Below are positions 18,025 to 25,620 of a stretch of 64,000 nt of DNA, in pieces (positions within the stretch are counted from its first letter, which is position 1; each line of letters begins with the position of its first letter). This stretch comes from Streptomyces sclerotialus (GTDB lineage: Bacteria; Actinomycetota; Actinomycetes; Streptomycetales; Streptomycetaceae). The stretch lies in the NCBI GenBank assembly GCA_000719105.1, contig JODX01000009.1, positions 147,244 through 211,243 on the forward strand, in the 5' to 3' direction. The notes under the pieces are model-generated. The model saw only the letters and a list, made by a program, of their open reading frames with translations. It was not told where the DNA came from and did not search any database. Made by a program: the position numbers and the translations under genes.

Positions 18025-19124
18025 TCACACCCTCTGGGACTTTGACGTCGTCCTTCCTGACACGCCGTGCAGGAAGGCCGCTAGGCGGTCGGCCTCTTCG
18101 TTGATCGCGGTGTGATCGGCGGGGCTGAGGACGCGCAGTGGTGTGACGGTGAGGGTGCCGTTGCCGCTGGTCCAGGTGGCCGCCACCCGGCCGTCGACGA
18201 GTACGAGGCGTTCACCGGCGACGGAGAGGCCGCGGTGGGTGTCGTCGATGATGCGGGTGCGGTCGTGATAGCCGAGGACGGTGTTGTCGAAGGCGGGCAG
18301 GAAGCGTACGGGGGCGGGGGTGTCCGGGTCGGGTCTCGGGACGTCGGGCAGATCGAGCAGTTCGCGGCCCTGGTCATCGCGGAAGCTGATCAGTTCGTCG
18401 GCGTCGCGGAGGGCGGCGACGGCCCTCGGCAGGCCGGCCAGGCCGCACCAGGCGCGCAGGTCGGTGCTGGTGGCGGGACCGAAGGCACGCAGGTACCGGC
18501 GGACGAGGTCCGTGTCCGCGTCGACGCCGCCGGGGGTGGGCGGGTCGGTACGGGCGAGCCAGGTGGACAGGGGCAGATACGTCGCTCCGGCCTTGCTGCG
18601 CCAGGTGCCGCGCGGGGGAAGCTGCACGGTGGGGACGAGAGCGGCGACGACGGCTTCGCCCAGGACCCGGGCCTGATGTCGGGCCAGTGCGGGGCGAGGG
18701 CCCGGCCGATGTCGCCGAGGGAGCGGGGCAGGCCGTCGGCCATGAGGGCCTGGGCCCGTACGGCAAGGTCGTCCGGGTCGAGGTCGGTGAGGTCCCGACG
18801 GTACGTGCCGAGGGTGCGCTGGCGGAGCAGGGTGTGGTGGCGGGGCCGCCAATTCCAGGCGTCGTCGGCGGTGACCAGGTGCACGGTGCGGCGCATGAGG
18901 TGCAGACGGACGAGCGCGCGCTGTTCGAGCAGACGCGAGAGCTCGTCTGGGTCGAAGTCGCGCACCCGGGACCAGAGTCCGGTGAACGGCTCCTGCGGCT
19001 CCTGGGCCTGGAGGCCGCCGAGGTGGGCGACGACGTCGGGAAGTCCGGCGTCGGTGCGGTTCAGCAGGAACTGGCGGGCCAGGGTCGCGCGGTTGAGGGC
19101 GCGGGTGCTGAGGCGGGTGGTCAC
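18025..19124 (-). pseudogene. frameshifted HTH_42 (AlkZ/YcaQ-like) protein gene
   Basis: Two abutting frames together give one winged-helix HTH_42 protein. The 5' part (18680-19124) encodes RLSTRALNRATLARQFLL, the Q-x-Q motif in GGLQAQEP and HLMRRTVHLVTADD. The 3' part (18025-18680) carries ARVLGEAVVAALVPTVQLPPRGTW onward to FDNTVLGYHDRTRI and VDGRVAATW. Frame changes by -1 near 18675-18690, within CCGACATCAGGCC. Related proteins include DNA glycosylases that unhook crosslinks. The start GTG at 19124 has GGAG 6 nt upstream. It is probably a recent one-base deletion or a sequencing error; the 3' part is otherwise intact. Confidence 0.7.
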
Positions 19125-19209
19125 GTGTACTCCGTGCTGGGTGAGTCGGCGAGTGCGTGCCACGCCCAGGCGCGTGACACGCACTCCCTGGACCTGGGAA
19201 AACTCCCTG

Positions 19210-19680
19210 TCAGCCGGCGTCGTACGCGGCGGCCACGTCGAGGACCCAGGTGACGCCGAACCGGTCGGTCAGCATCCCGAAGGCCGGTGCCCACTGTGCG
19301 GGCCCGAAGTCCTCGACCACGGTGGCGCCCTCGGACAGCTTCTTCCACAGCTCGCCGACCTCCTCAACGGTCTCGCCGCGGACGGACATGAAGAACGGCT
19401 CGTGGGTCAGCGTCATGCCGTGCTCGCGCCGGGTGGTACCGGTCGGGCCGGCCTCGCCACCGGCCTGGCCGGGGATGTCGTACGCCATGACGCGGAAGCC
19501 GTTGTCGGCGTCGTCGATCTGACCGAAGACGATCTTGTCGGCGTCGGGCAGTTCCTTCGGCATGCCGAAGTCACCGTACGTGACGGCGGTGAGCCGGCCG
19601 CCGAAGACGGACCGGTAGAACTCCAGCGCCTCACGGGCGTTGCCCCGGAAGTTGAGGTGGGCGGTGGTGGCGAAAGCCAT
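19210..19680 (-). CDS. VOC-family (PhnB-like) protein
   Basis: This 156-aa protein belongs to the glyoxalase/VOC superfamily of the PhnB type (3-demethylubiquinone methyltransferase-like). The typical start AHLNFRGNAREALEFYRSVFGG, middle PFFMSVRGETVEEV and end FGMLTDRFGVTWVLD are all visible. The metal-ligand and substrate roles are not assigned for such proteins. It is divergent from the WYL regulator at 19780 with only 99 bp between starts, so that regulator likely controls it. Confidence 0.88.
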   Translation of the reverse strand: MAFATTAHLNFRGNAREALEFYRSVFGGRLTAVTYGDFGMPKELPDADKIVFGQIDDADNGFRVMAYDIPGQAGGEAGPTGTTRREHGMTLTHEPFFMSVRGETVEEVGELWKKLSEGATVVEDFGPAQWAPAFGMLTDRFGVTWVLDVAAAYDAG

Positions 19681-19779
19681 GGTGACTCCGTACGGATCGA
19701 GGCGGGGTGTCGGTTCGAGTCCGAGGTTCGCAGGGGAAGGTGCCAGGTTGTGTCACCTACTCCGGGCAGTATCAGCACC

Positions 19780-20787
19780 ATGCCGAAGACTTCCGCTCGT
19801 CTGCTGACTCTGCTGTCGCTGCTGCAGACCCGCCGCGACTGGCCCGGCACCCTGCTGGCCGACCGCCTCGGCATCAGCCTGCGCACCGTGCGCCGTGACG
19901 TCGACCGCCTCCGCGAGCTCGGCTACTCAATCGCTGCGGTGAAGGGACCCGACGGCGGCTACCGGCTCAGTGCGGGCACCGAGCTGCCACCGCTGCTGTT
20001 CGACGACGAGCAGGTCGTCGCACTCACCGTCGCCCTGCGGACCGCCGCGACCCGGCCGGACGACACCCTCGCCGAACCCTCCGCGCGGGCGCTGCACACC
20101 GTCCGCCAGGTGATGCCCGCCCGGCTGCGCCATCGCATCGACGCCCTGCGGGTCACCGCCGTCGAACCGCCCACCACCCGGCCGTCCGCCGCGGTCGGCA
20201 GCGACGTGCTGCTCGCGGTCAGCGCCGCTGTGCACGCCCGCGAGGTCCTGCGTTTCGACTACGTCAGCGGCAGCGGTAGCGGGTGGACGACCGAGGAGCC
20301 GCCGCGCCGTGTCGAACCCCATCACGTCATCACCTGGGACGGGCGCTGGTACCTCATCGCCTTCGACCTCGACAGGCACGACTGGCGCACCTTCCGCGCC
20401 GACCGGATCACCCCGCGCACTCCCACCGGCCCCCGGTTCACCCGGCGCGAGCTCCCCGGCGGCGGCGACATCACCACCTACCTCACCGGCGTCTTCCGCG
20501 GCTCCACCGACGACTCTGGGGACTGGCCATGCCGGGGGACGGTAATCCTTGGCTTGGACGCCGCCACCGTGTCCCTCTATACCCGCGAGGGCCTGGTGGA
20601 AGAACTGGACGACGGCCGCTGCCGGCTCACTCTGGGTTCGTGGTCATGGACGGGCCTGGCCTCGGCCTTTGCCATGTACGACGCCGAGATCGAGGTGGTC
20701 GGCCCGCCGGAACTCACGGATGTCTTCGCTCAGCTCGGCAACCGTTTCCTGCGTACGGCGAAGGGGTCCCCCGCTACTTCGCCATGA
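19780..20787 (+). CDS. WYL-domain (YafY-type) regulator
   Basis: This 335-aa regulator has an N-terminal HTH (LTLLSLLQTRRDWPGTLLAD and SLRTVRRDVDRLRELGY, residues 8-55), a linker, and a WYL domain whose signature is RRVEPHHVITWDGRWYLIAFDL at about residues 180-200, followed by the WCX C-terminal extension. WYL domains bind nucleic acid or nucleotide ligands. It is divergently placed from the VOC gene, fitting the common YafY-VOC arrangement. The ATG at 19780 lacks a clear RBS. Its end nearly meets the convergent DUF397 gene. Confidence 0.9.
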   Translation: MPKTSARLLTLLSLLQTRRDWPGTLLADRLGISLRTVRRDVDRLRELGYSIAAVKGPDGGYRLSAGTELPPLLFDDEQVVALTVALRTAATRPDDTLAEPSARALHTVRQVMPARLRHRIDALRVTAVEPPTTRPSAAVGSDVLLAVSAAVHAREVLRFDYVSGSGSGWTTEEPPRRVEPHHVITWDGRWYLIAFDLDRHDWRTFRADRITPRTPTGPRFTRRELPGGGDITTYLTGVFRGSTDDSGDWPCRGTVILGLDAATVSLYTREGLVEELDDGRCRLTLGSWSWTGLASAFAMYDAEIEVVGPPELTDVFAQLGNRFLRTAKGSPATSP

Positions 20788-20968
20788 GCACGAAAGCGGA
20801 CCAGGAAGCGGCGGAGATGATCAGCGGTGCCGCTTCTGGCGCCTTGCTGTCGCGGACGGGGACTATGCCGGGGTAGCCGTCGGCGACCTCGACGCAGTTG
20901 TTGTCTCCCCCGTCGCTGTAGCTCGACTTGCGCCAGGCGGCGGTGCTTAGGTCAAGGGTGTACTTCAT
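20774..20968 (-). CDS. DUF397 protein, copy 1
   Basis: This 64-aa DUF397 protein (AAWRKSSYSDGGDNNCVEVA) is typical of the small partners of WhiJ-type XRE regulators in Streptomyces. It closely resembles the next gene upstream: both share the stretch CVEVADGxPGIVPVRDSKxPEAxPL with few changes, so one arose by tandem duplication. It is 5 bp downstream of copy 2 and overlaps the convergent WYL gene end by 14 bp. The start at 20968 follows copy 2 closely. Confidence 0.85.
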   Translation of the reverse strand: MKYTLDLSTAAWRKSSYSDGGDNNCVEVADGYPGIVPVRDSKAPEAAPLIISAASWSAFVLMAK

Positions 20969-20973
20969 GCCGA

Positions 20974-21177
20974 TCAGCTGCGGCCCTTGACCCGCGCAAC
21001 GAACGCGCACCAGGACGCAGCGGGGAAAACCAGCGGGGATGCCTCGGGCGTCTTGCTGTCGCGGACGGGGACTATGCCGGGGTGGCCGTCGGCCACCTCG
21101 ACGCAATCGTTGGCACCCCCCTCGCTGTAACTCGACTTGCGCCATATTGCGTGGCTGAGGTCGGAAGTGTGCGTCAT
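20974..21177 (-). CDS. DUF397 protein, copy 2
   Basis: This 67-aa DUF397 protein (DLSHAIWRKSSYSEGGANDCVEVA) has its ATG overlapping the stop of the XRE-DUF5753 gene by 4 bp. Such a regulator/DUF397 pair is the core of WhiJ-like modules, in which the small protein is thought to modulate the DNA-binding partner. It is a near-duplicate of the gene immediately downstream. No signal peptide or membrane segment is present. Confidence 0.88.
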   Translation of the reverse strand: MTHTSDLSHAIWRKSSYSEGGANDCVEVADGHPGIVPVRDSKTPEASPLVFPAASWCAFVARVKGRS

Positions 21178-21998
21178 GATCCGTGCTCCTCCATTACGCC
21201 CCTGATGAACGTGAGCGAGTCCGACGGGGACAATGCCAGGTCGCGGAGCCGATCGTAGGAGAGTCGGCGCCGCAAGACTTCATCCGCGGTTTCATCCAGC
21301 TGACCGCATCCGTTGCCTTCCTTGTAGGCAACGGCACTTCCATCGTCCTGCCAGAGCAACGTCAGTGACCCCGTCATGTGGTGGTGAACACCGGCGGAGA
21401 ACGGCAGCACTTGAAGCATCAGGTTGGGCCACATCGCGACCGACTCCAGATGGAGCAACTGCTCACGCCAGGTCTCGGCGCGGGCAGCAGGACGCCGGAG
21501 TGCAGCCTCGTCCACGATGATCCGAACGTTGGGCTCCGGCTTTCGCCGTAGCAGGTACTGGCGCCCTAACCGTGCCGCCACCTGTTCGTCCACCAGTTCG
21601 TCAACGTCAGCCGTTGTCTGGCCCCCAGACAACACCTCCCGGGCGAACTCCTCTGTCTGCAGGAGACCTGGCACCGCTGGCGTGAAGACCCGAATGACCC
21701 GCGCCGTCGCCTCCAGCTCCATGAACCGCTTGTACTGGTTGCTGAAGGCGTCGAGCCTTGCCGCCTTCCAATGGCTTACGAGCAGGTCACTGCACCCGTA
21801 GTACTCGTCCAAGTCCTCCATGACGGTCACCTTGGAGAGCCGTTCACCCGCCTCCAGCCGGTACAGGTAGCTCTTGTCGTAACCCATCTCGTCGGCCAGC
21901 TGCCCCAGCGACTTCCCAGCCTTCTCGCGCAGATACCGGAGCGTCTGCCCCAGCACGAGACGACCCGAATCCCGTTGCCCGTCAACTGCATTGCTCAC
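21174..21998 (-). CDS. WhiJ-like XRE/DUF5753 regulator with a TTA codon
   Basis: This 274-aa regulator has an N-terminal helix-turn-helix (LGQTLRYLREKAGKSLGQLADEMGY, about residues 14-38) and a DUF5753 domain (residues 95-265; PAVPGLLQTEEFAREV, VRIIVDEAALRRP). WhiJ-type proteins repress development-related genes in Streptomyces. The second GTG (21998) is chosen because it lies at proper spacing from GGGGAGGGG. A TTA leucine codon at 21567-21569 makes translation dependent on the bldA tRNA. It is coupled to the DUF397 gene and divergent from the gene at 22127. Confidence 0.9.
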   Translation of the reverse strand: MSNAVDGQRDSGRLVLGQTLRYLREKAGKSLGQLADEMGYDKSYLYRLEAGERLSKVTVMEDLDEYYGCSDLLVSHWKAARLDAFSNQYKRFMELEATARVIRVFTPAVPGLLQTEEFAREVLSGGQTTADVDELVDEQVAARLGRQYLLRRKPEPNVRIIVDEAALRRPAARAETWREQLLHLESVAMWPNLMLQVLPFSAGVHHHMTGSLTLLWQDDGSAVAYKEGNGCGQLDETADEVLRRRLSYDRLRDLALSPSDSLTFIRGVMEEHGS

Positions 21999-22126
21999 CG
22001 TCACCCCTCCCCGTTGCCTGGCGCTCCAGACAACACCAAGCCTCTTCCGCAGCGTACGCGCCACCAGTGACGATCGGAGCACGAACCGTAATCGCCGCTC
22101 GTCACGGCACCGAGAAGGGAACACCC

Positions 22127-22450
22127 ATGCGCGTACGCCTCGCCGAAGCCTGCGAGTTCATCCTGCTGGTCCTCCTGCGGGCCCTGCTGCCCGCCCGAGG
22201 GCGGCACCGATCCGTCGCCGTACCGGCCCAGTCCCCGGCCTGCTCCCCGCCCGTACATCCACGGGCCAAGGCCACCCGCGACGCACAACCCCGCGAGTGG
22301 GACACCCCCCTCGTACGCCCCTACCTCCTCACCCCGGACGAGCGCCGCGAGCGCAAGCTGCAACGCCGGCGCCGCCAGGCCCTCTGGCTGGCCACCCACG
22401 GCATCGACGTCGGGCCCCGCCACATCCACGGGATGGAGGTCTCCGCATGA
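22127..22450 (+). CDS. hypothetical protein (107 aa)
   Basis: I do not recognise this product. A hydrophobic N-terminal segment (EACEFILLVLLRALLP, about residues 7-22) may be a signal anchor; the rest is basic and Arg-rich (DERRERKLQRRRRQALW). The start at 22127 has the purine-rich GAGAAGGGA 7 nt upstream. The stop overlaps the next gene's ATG (ATGA), so they form a pair in the accessory patch. Related genes often occur beside WhiJ-like modules, but function is unknown. Confidence 0.6.
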   Translation: MRVRLAEACEFILLVLLRALLPARGRHRSVAVPAQSPACSPPVHPRAKATRDAQPREWDTPLVRPYLLTPDERRERKLQRRRRQALWLATHGIDVGPRHIHGMEVSA

Positions 22451-22734
22451 CCACGAACCTGCGCCTGCTCCCCTGGACCACACCCGAGGGCAAACCCTGC
22501 TACCTGAGCTCCGACGGCGGAGACAGCACGCTGTCCCGGCTCGCCGACGACGTGGAGGCGGCCCAGCTCGCCTCGGGCGAGCAGGTGCTCGCAGGTTCCA
22601 GAGCCGTACTCGCCGATCCCAAGGCCGGCGAGCGGGCGATGCGCTTCGCGCTGACCAGGGCGACGGAGTGCCTGGAGGACGTCATCCGGATCTCGGTCAG
22701 CCGGGGCGAACGCGTCCCGGGGGGCGAACAGTGA
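22447..22734 (+). CDS. hypothetical protein (95 aa)
   Basis: This is a small acidic protein with no recognised domain. It begins TTNLRLLPWTTPEGKPCYLSSD and is mainly helical from residue 30 (LSRLADDVEAAQLASGEQV) to the end. Its ATG overlaps the stop of the upstream 107-aa gene, indicating co-translation. It is soluble and has no signal peptide. Confidence 0.6.
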   Translation: MTTNLRLLPWTTPEGKPCYLSSDGGDSTLSRLADDVEAAQLASGEQVLAGSRAVLADPKAGERAMRFALTRATECLEDVIRISVSRGERVPGGEQ

Positions 22735-22832
22735 CACCACCGCTCTCGTCCTCCAGCACCCGGCCCCCATCACGCTCTACCGTGTACCTCCGGTCCAGCC
22801 ACACCGCCCCCGCCGGAGAAGAGAAACCGATC

Positions 22833-23159
22833 ATGGCCCACGAGGTGGATCCGAACTCCTGCGAGAGAACTCCCGAGGCGATCCGCGCGGCCCTGCAACG
22901 GCGGCCCGACTGGTTGCGGGCCTTCGAGCAGGACTGGCTCAGCGCGGCGGCGGACTTCGACCGATCGGCGCTCGACGCCGTGACCGACAAGTGGTTCCCC
23001 TTCGCCTGCGCCTGCGCGACACCGGGATACCTGGACGAGGTGGAGCAGACGGTCAAGCGGATGACCGAGGGCGACACCGAGGGCATGGTCTTCCGCGACA
23101 CGGACGGGAACGCCTACGACGCCGACAACCGGCCCATCGACGCGAGCAGGCCAGGGTGA
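22833..23159 (+). CDS. DUF6247-like antitoxin candidate, copy 2
   Basis: This 108-aa protein resembles the gene at 17480-17827: RTPEAIRAALQRRPDWLRAF, a W-containing helix FEQDWLSAAADF and later WFPFACACATPGYLDEVEQ. The shared layout supports the same DUF6247-type family. The start at 22833 is preceded by GGAGAAGAG about 9 nt upstream. Its stop overlaps the following RelE-like gene's GTG, the arrangement of an antitoxin-first module. Confidence 0.6.
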   Translation: MAHEVDPNSCERTPEAIRAALQRRPDWLRAFEQDWLSAAADFDRSALDAVTDKWFPFACACATPGYLDEVEQTVKRMTEGDTEGMVFRDTDGNAYDADNRPIDASRPG

Positions 23160-23395
23160 GCGCGTACGCGATCAGATACGTCGACCGCGCGGCTCAGCGC
23201 AGGGCCGCGTTGCAAGCACCTCAGCGTGCGGCGCTGGAGGAGCTGGAGAAGCGGCTCAGCCTCAATCCGTTCGGCGCGCCCGCGATCAGCAACCGGGACA
23301 ACAGCTGGTCGGCGTCGTTCACGGGCGGCTTCATCACGTACGTCGTATCCAACCGGCATGTGGTGATCAACGTCATCGACCTGGTGGCTCCCTGA
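23156..23395 (+). CDS. RelE/ParE-like toxin candidate, copy 2
   Basis: This 79-aa protein has the size and secondary-structure pattern of RelE/ParE toxins: helices AAQRRAALQAPQRAALEELEKRL, then NPFGAPAISNRDNSWSASF, and strands GFITYVVSNRHVVINVIDLV that form a sheet. It starts at a GTG overlapping the DUF6247-like stop. RelE catalytic residues cannot be assigned with certainty (the Arg at residue 47 is one candidate). The two-gene unit parallels the one at 17124-17827. Confidence 0.6.
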   Translation: MSAYAIRYVDRAAQRRAALQAPQRAALEELEKRLSLNPFGAPAISNRDNSWSASFTGGFITYVVSNRHVVINVIDLVAP

Positions 23396-23497
23396 TCACC
23401 CCAGGCCTCCCGCAACAACCCGGCAACCTTTCCCCCCACGGCTCCCACAAGCAAGTGACCCCACTCACCCCTCACTTGACCGGACCGGGAGCAGCCC

Positions 23498-25600
23498 GTG
23501 GATGAGACACGCGATGAGACCCGCAGCAAGGCGGCCCGCAGCAAGGCCCGGCACCGCAGACGGCGGACGACGGCTGTGACGGCCGGGGTACCGCTCGCCG
23601 TGGTGGCCGCGGCGGCGCTGGCGTACGGCAACGAGTTCGGGGTGTTCGGCGAGGGCTCGCAGGCCCACGCGGACACCGCCGCCGCAGCGGCCTGGGCCAC
23701 CGACGTCGCCGACGGCTTCGCGTCCGTCAACGCCCTCGGGCAGAACGGCACGTACGGCGGGCGGGACGGCAAGACCGTCACCGTGAGGACCCTCGCGGAC
23801 CTGGAGAAGTACGCGACCGCCGCCGAGCCGTACGTCATCGTCGTCGCCGGGACCATCAACATGGACCCCGTCGGCAAGGAGATCAAGGTCGCCTCCGACA
23901 AGACGATCGTGGGGTCCGGGACCTCCGGGCACATCGTCGGCGGCGGCTTCTTCCTCGGCACCGGCGTGCACAACGTGATCATCCGGAACCTGACGATCCG
24001 GGACTCGTACCAGGGCACCTGGAACGACAAGGACCACGACTTCGACGCCATCCAGATGGACGGCGCCCATCACGTCTGGATCGACCACAACAACCTGCGG
24101 CACATGGCCGACGGACTGATCGACAGCCGCAAGGACACCACCTACGTGACCGTGTCCTGGAACAAGCTGAGCAACAACAACAAGACCTTCGGCATCGGCT
24201 GGACCGAAAACGTCACCGCCGATCTCACCATCCACCACAACTGGTTCAGCGACACCGAGCAGCGGAACCCCTCCGCCGACAACATCGCGCACGCGCACCT
24301 CTACAACAACTATCTGGAGGACGTCGCCGGGACGGACATCGCCTCCTCGTACGGCAACTACGCGCGCGGCGCCACCAAGATGGTTCTGGAGAACTCCTAT
24401 TTCCAGGGCATGAAGAACCCCGTCCAGAAGGACAGCACCGCCGCCCTCGTCCAGCGCGGCAACGTCTTCTCCGGGACGAGCGGGCGCAACGAGAGCGGCG
24501 GTACGGCGTTCGACCCGAAGGCGTACTACAGCTACACGCTGGACAAGGCGGCCGATGTGCCGGCGCTGCTCAAGGCCGGGACCGGGCCGCGGAGTTCCAT
24601 CGGTACGGCGGCTGCCACGGCTTCCACCACGGCCGCCGCGGCCACCACCCTCACCGTCGCCAAGGACGGCACCGGCCAGTACACCTCCGTCCAGGCCGCC
24701 GTGAACGCCGTCCCCGCGAACAACCCCTCCCGCGTGGTGATCTCCGTCAAGCCGGGTACGTACCGCGAGCTCGTCAAGGTGCCCTCCAACAAGCCGCACG
24801 TCACCATCCAGGGCAGCGGCAGCAGCCGCAAAGACACGGTGATCGTCTACAACAACGCGGCCGGCACGCAGAAGCCCGACGGGTCGGGTACCTACGGCAC
24901 CGGCGGCAGCGCCACCGTCGCCGTCGAGGCCGACGACTTCCAGGCCCGCAACCTGACCATCCTCAACGACTTCGACGAGAAGGCGAACCAGTCCCTCTCC
25001 GGCCACCAGGCCGTCGCCCTGCGCACCGCCGCCGACAAGGTGTTCCTCGACGGCGTCATCGTCGAGGGCGACCAGGACACCCTGCTCCTGGACACCGCGT
25101 CCAAGGACAAGCTGGGCCGGGTCTACATGAGCAACTCGTACGTCATCGGCAACGTCGACTTCGTCTTCGGGCGGGCCACCGCGGTGATCGACAAGTCGGT
25201 GATCACGCTGAAGAAGCGCTGGGACGGCACCTCCGCCGGGTACGTCACGGCGCCCAGCACCGCCGCCAACCGCAAGGGCTTCCTCATCAACCGGACGACC
25301 GTCAACGGTGACGTGTCGGCGTCGTCCTTCTACCTGGGCCGTCCCTGGCACGCCGGCGGGGACGCCACCCTCGACCCGCAGACCACCGTCCGCAACAGCA
25401 CCCTGAGCGCCGCGATCAAGTCCACCCCGTGGACCGACATGAGCGGCTTCTCGTGGAAGGACGACCGGTTCGCCGAGTACAAGAACACTGGGGCCGGTGC
25501 GGGGAGTGCGAGCAGCAACCGGCCGCAGCTGACCGACGCCCAGGCGGCGGACCAGGAGGTCGCCGACTGGCTGGGGGACTGGACGCCCACCGCGTCCTGA
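23498..25600 (+). CDS. secreted pectate lyase-pectinesterase fusion
   Basis: This 700-aa protein combines two pectin-degrading enzymes. After a signal/anchor (VTAGVPLAVVAAAALAYG, about residues 27-44) comes a family 1 pectate lyase domain (about 60-360; IQMDGAHHVWIDHNNL, WFSDTEQRNP). After an Ala/Thr linker a family 8 carbohydrate esterase (about 385-690; VAKDGTGQYTSVQAAVNAVP, catalytic Asp in GDQDTLLL and in NVDFVFGRATAV, YLGRPW) removes methyl groups. The pairing lets one secreted protein de-esterify and cleave pectin. No sugar-specific regulator is adjacent. Confidence 0.93.
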   Translation: MDETRDETRSKAARSKARHRRRRTTAVTAGVPLAVVAAAALAYGNEFGVFGEGSQAHADTAAAAAWATDVADGFASVNALGQNGTYGGRDGKTVTVRTLADLEKYATAAEPYVIVVAGTINMDPVGKEIKVASDKTIVGSGTSGHIVGGGFFLGTGVHNVIIRNLTIRDSYQGTWNDKDHDFDAIQMDGAHHVWIDHNNLRHMADGLIDSRKDTTYVTVSWNKLSNNNKTFGIGWTENVTADLTIHHNWFSDTEQRNPSADNIAHAHLYNNYLEDVAGTDIASSYGNYARGATKMVLENSYFQGMKNPVQKDSTAALVQRGNVFSGTSGRNESGGTAFDPKAYYSYTLDKAADVPALLKAGTGPRSSIGTAAATASTTAAAATTLTVAKDGTGQYTSVQAAVNAVPANNPSRVVISVKPGTYRELVKVPSNKPHVTIQGSGSSRKDTVIVYNNAAGTQKPDGSGTYGTGGSATVAVEADDFQARNLTILNDFDEKANQSLSGHQAVALRTAADKVFLDGVIVEGDQDTLLLDTASKDKLGRVYMSNSYVIGNVDFVFGRATAVIDKSVITLKKRWDGTSAGYVTAPSTAANRKGFLINRTTVNGDVSASSFYLGRPWHAGGDATLDPQTTVRNSTLSAAIKSTPWTDMSGFSWKDDRFAEYKNTGAGAGSASSNRPQLTDAQAADQEVADWLGDWTPTAS

Positions 25601-25620
25601 CGTCCTCCACCGGCTTCCGG

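Noticed and set aside
18112..19779. Long plus-strand extension of the WYL regulator
   Set aside because: It is antisense to the VOC gene and the HTH_42 gene; the regulator HTH begins at 19780.
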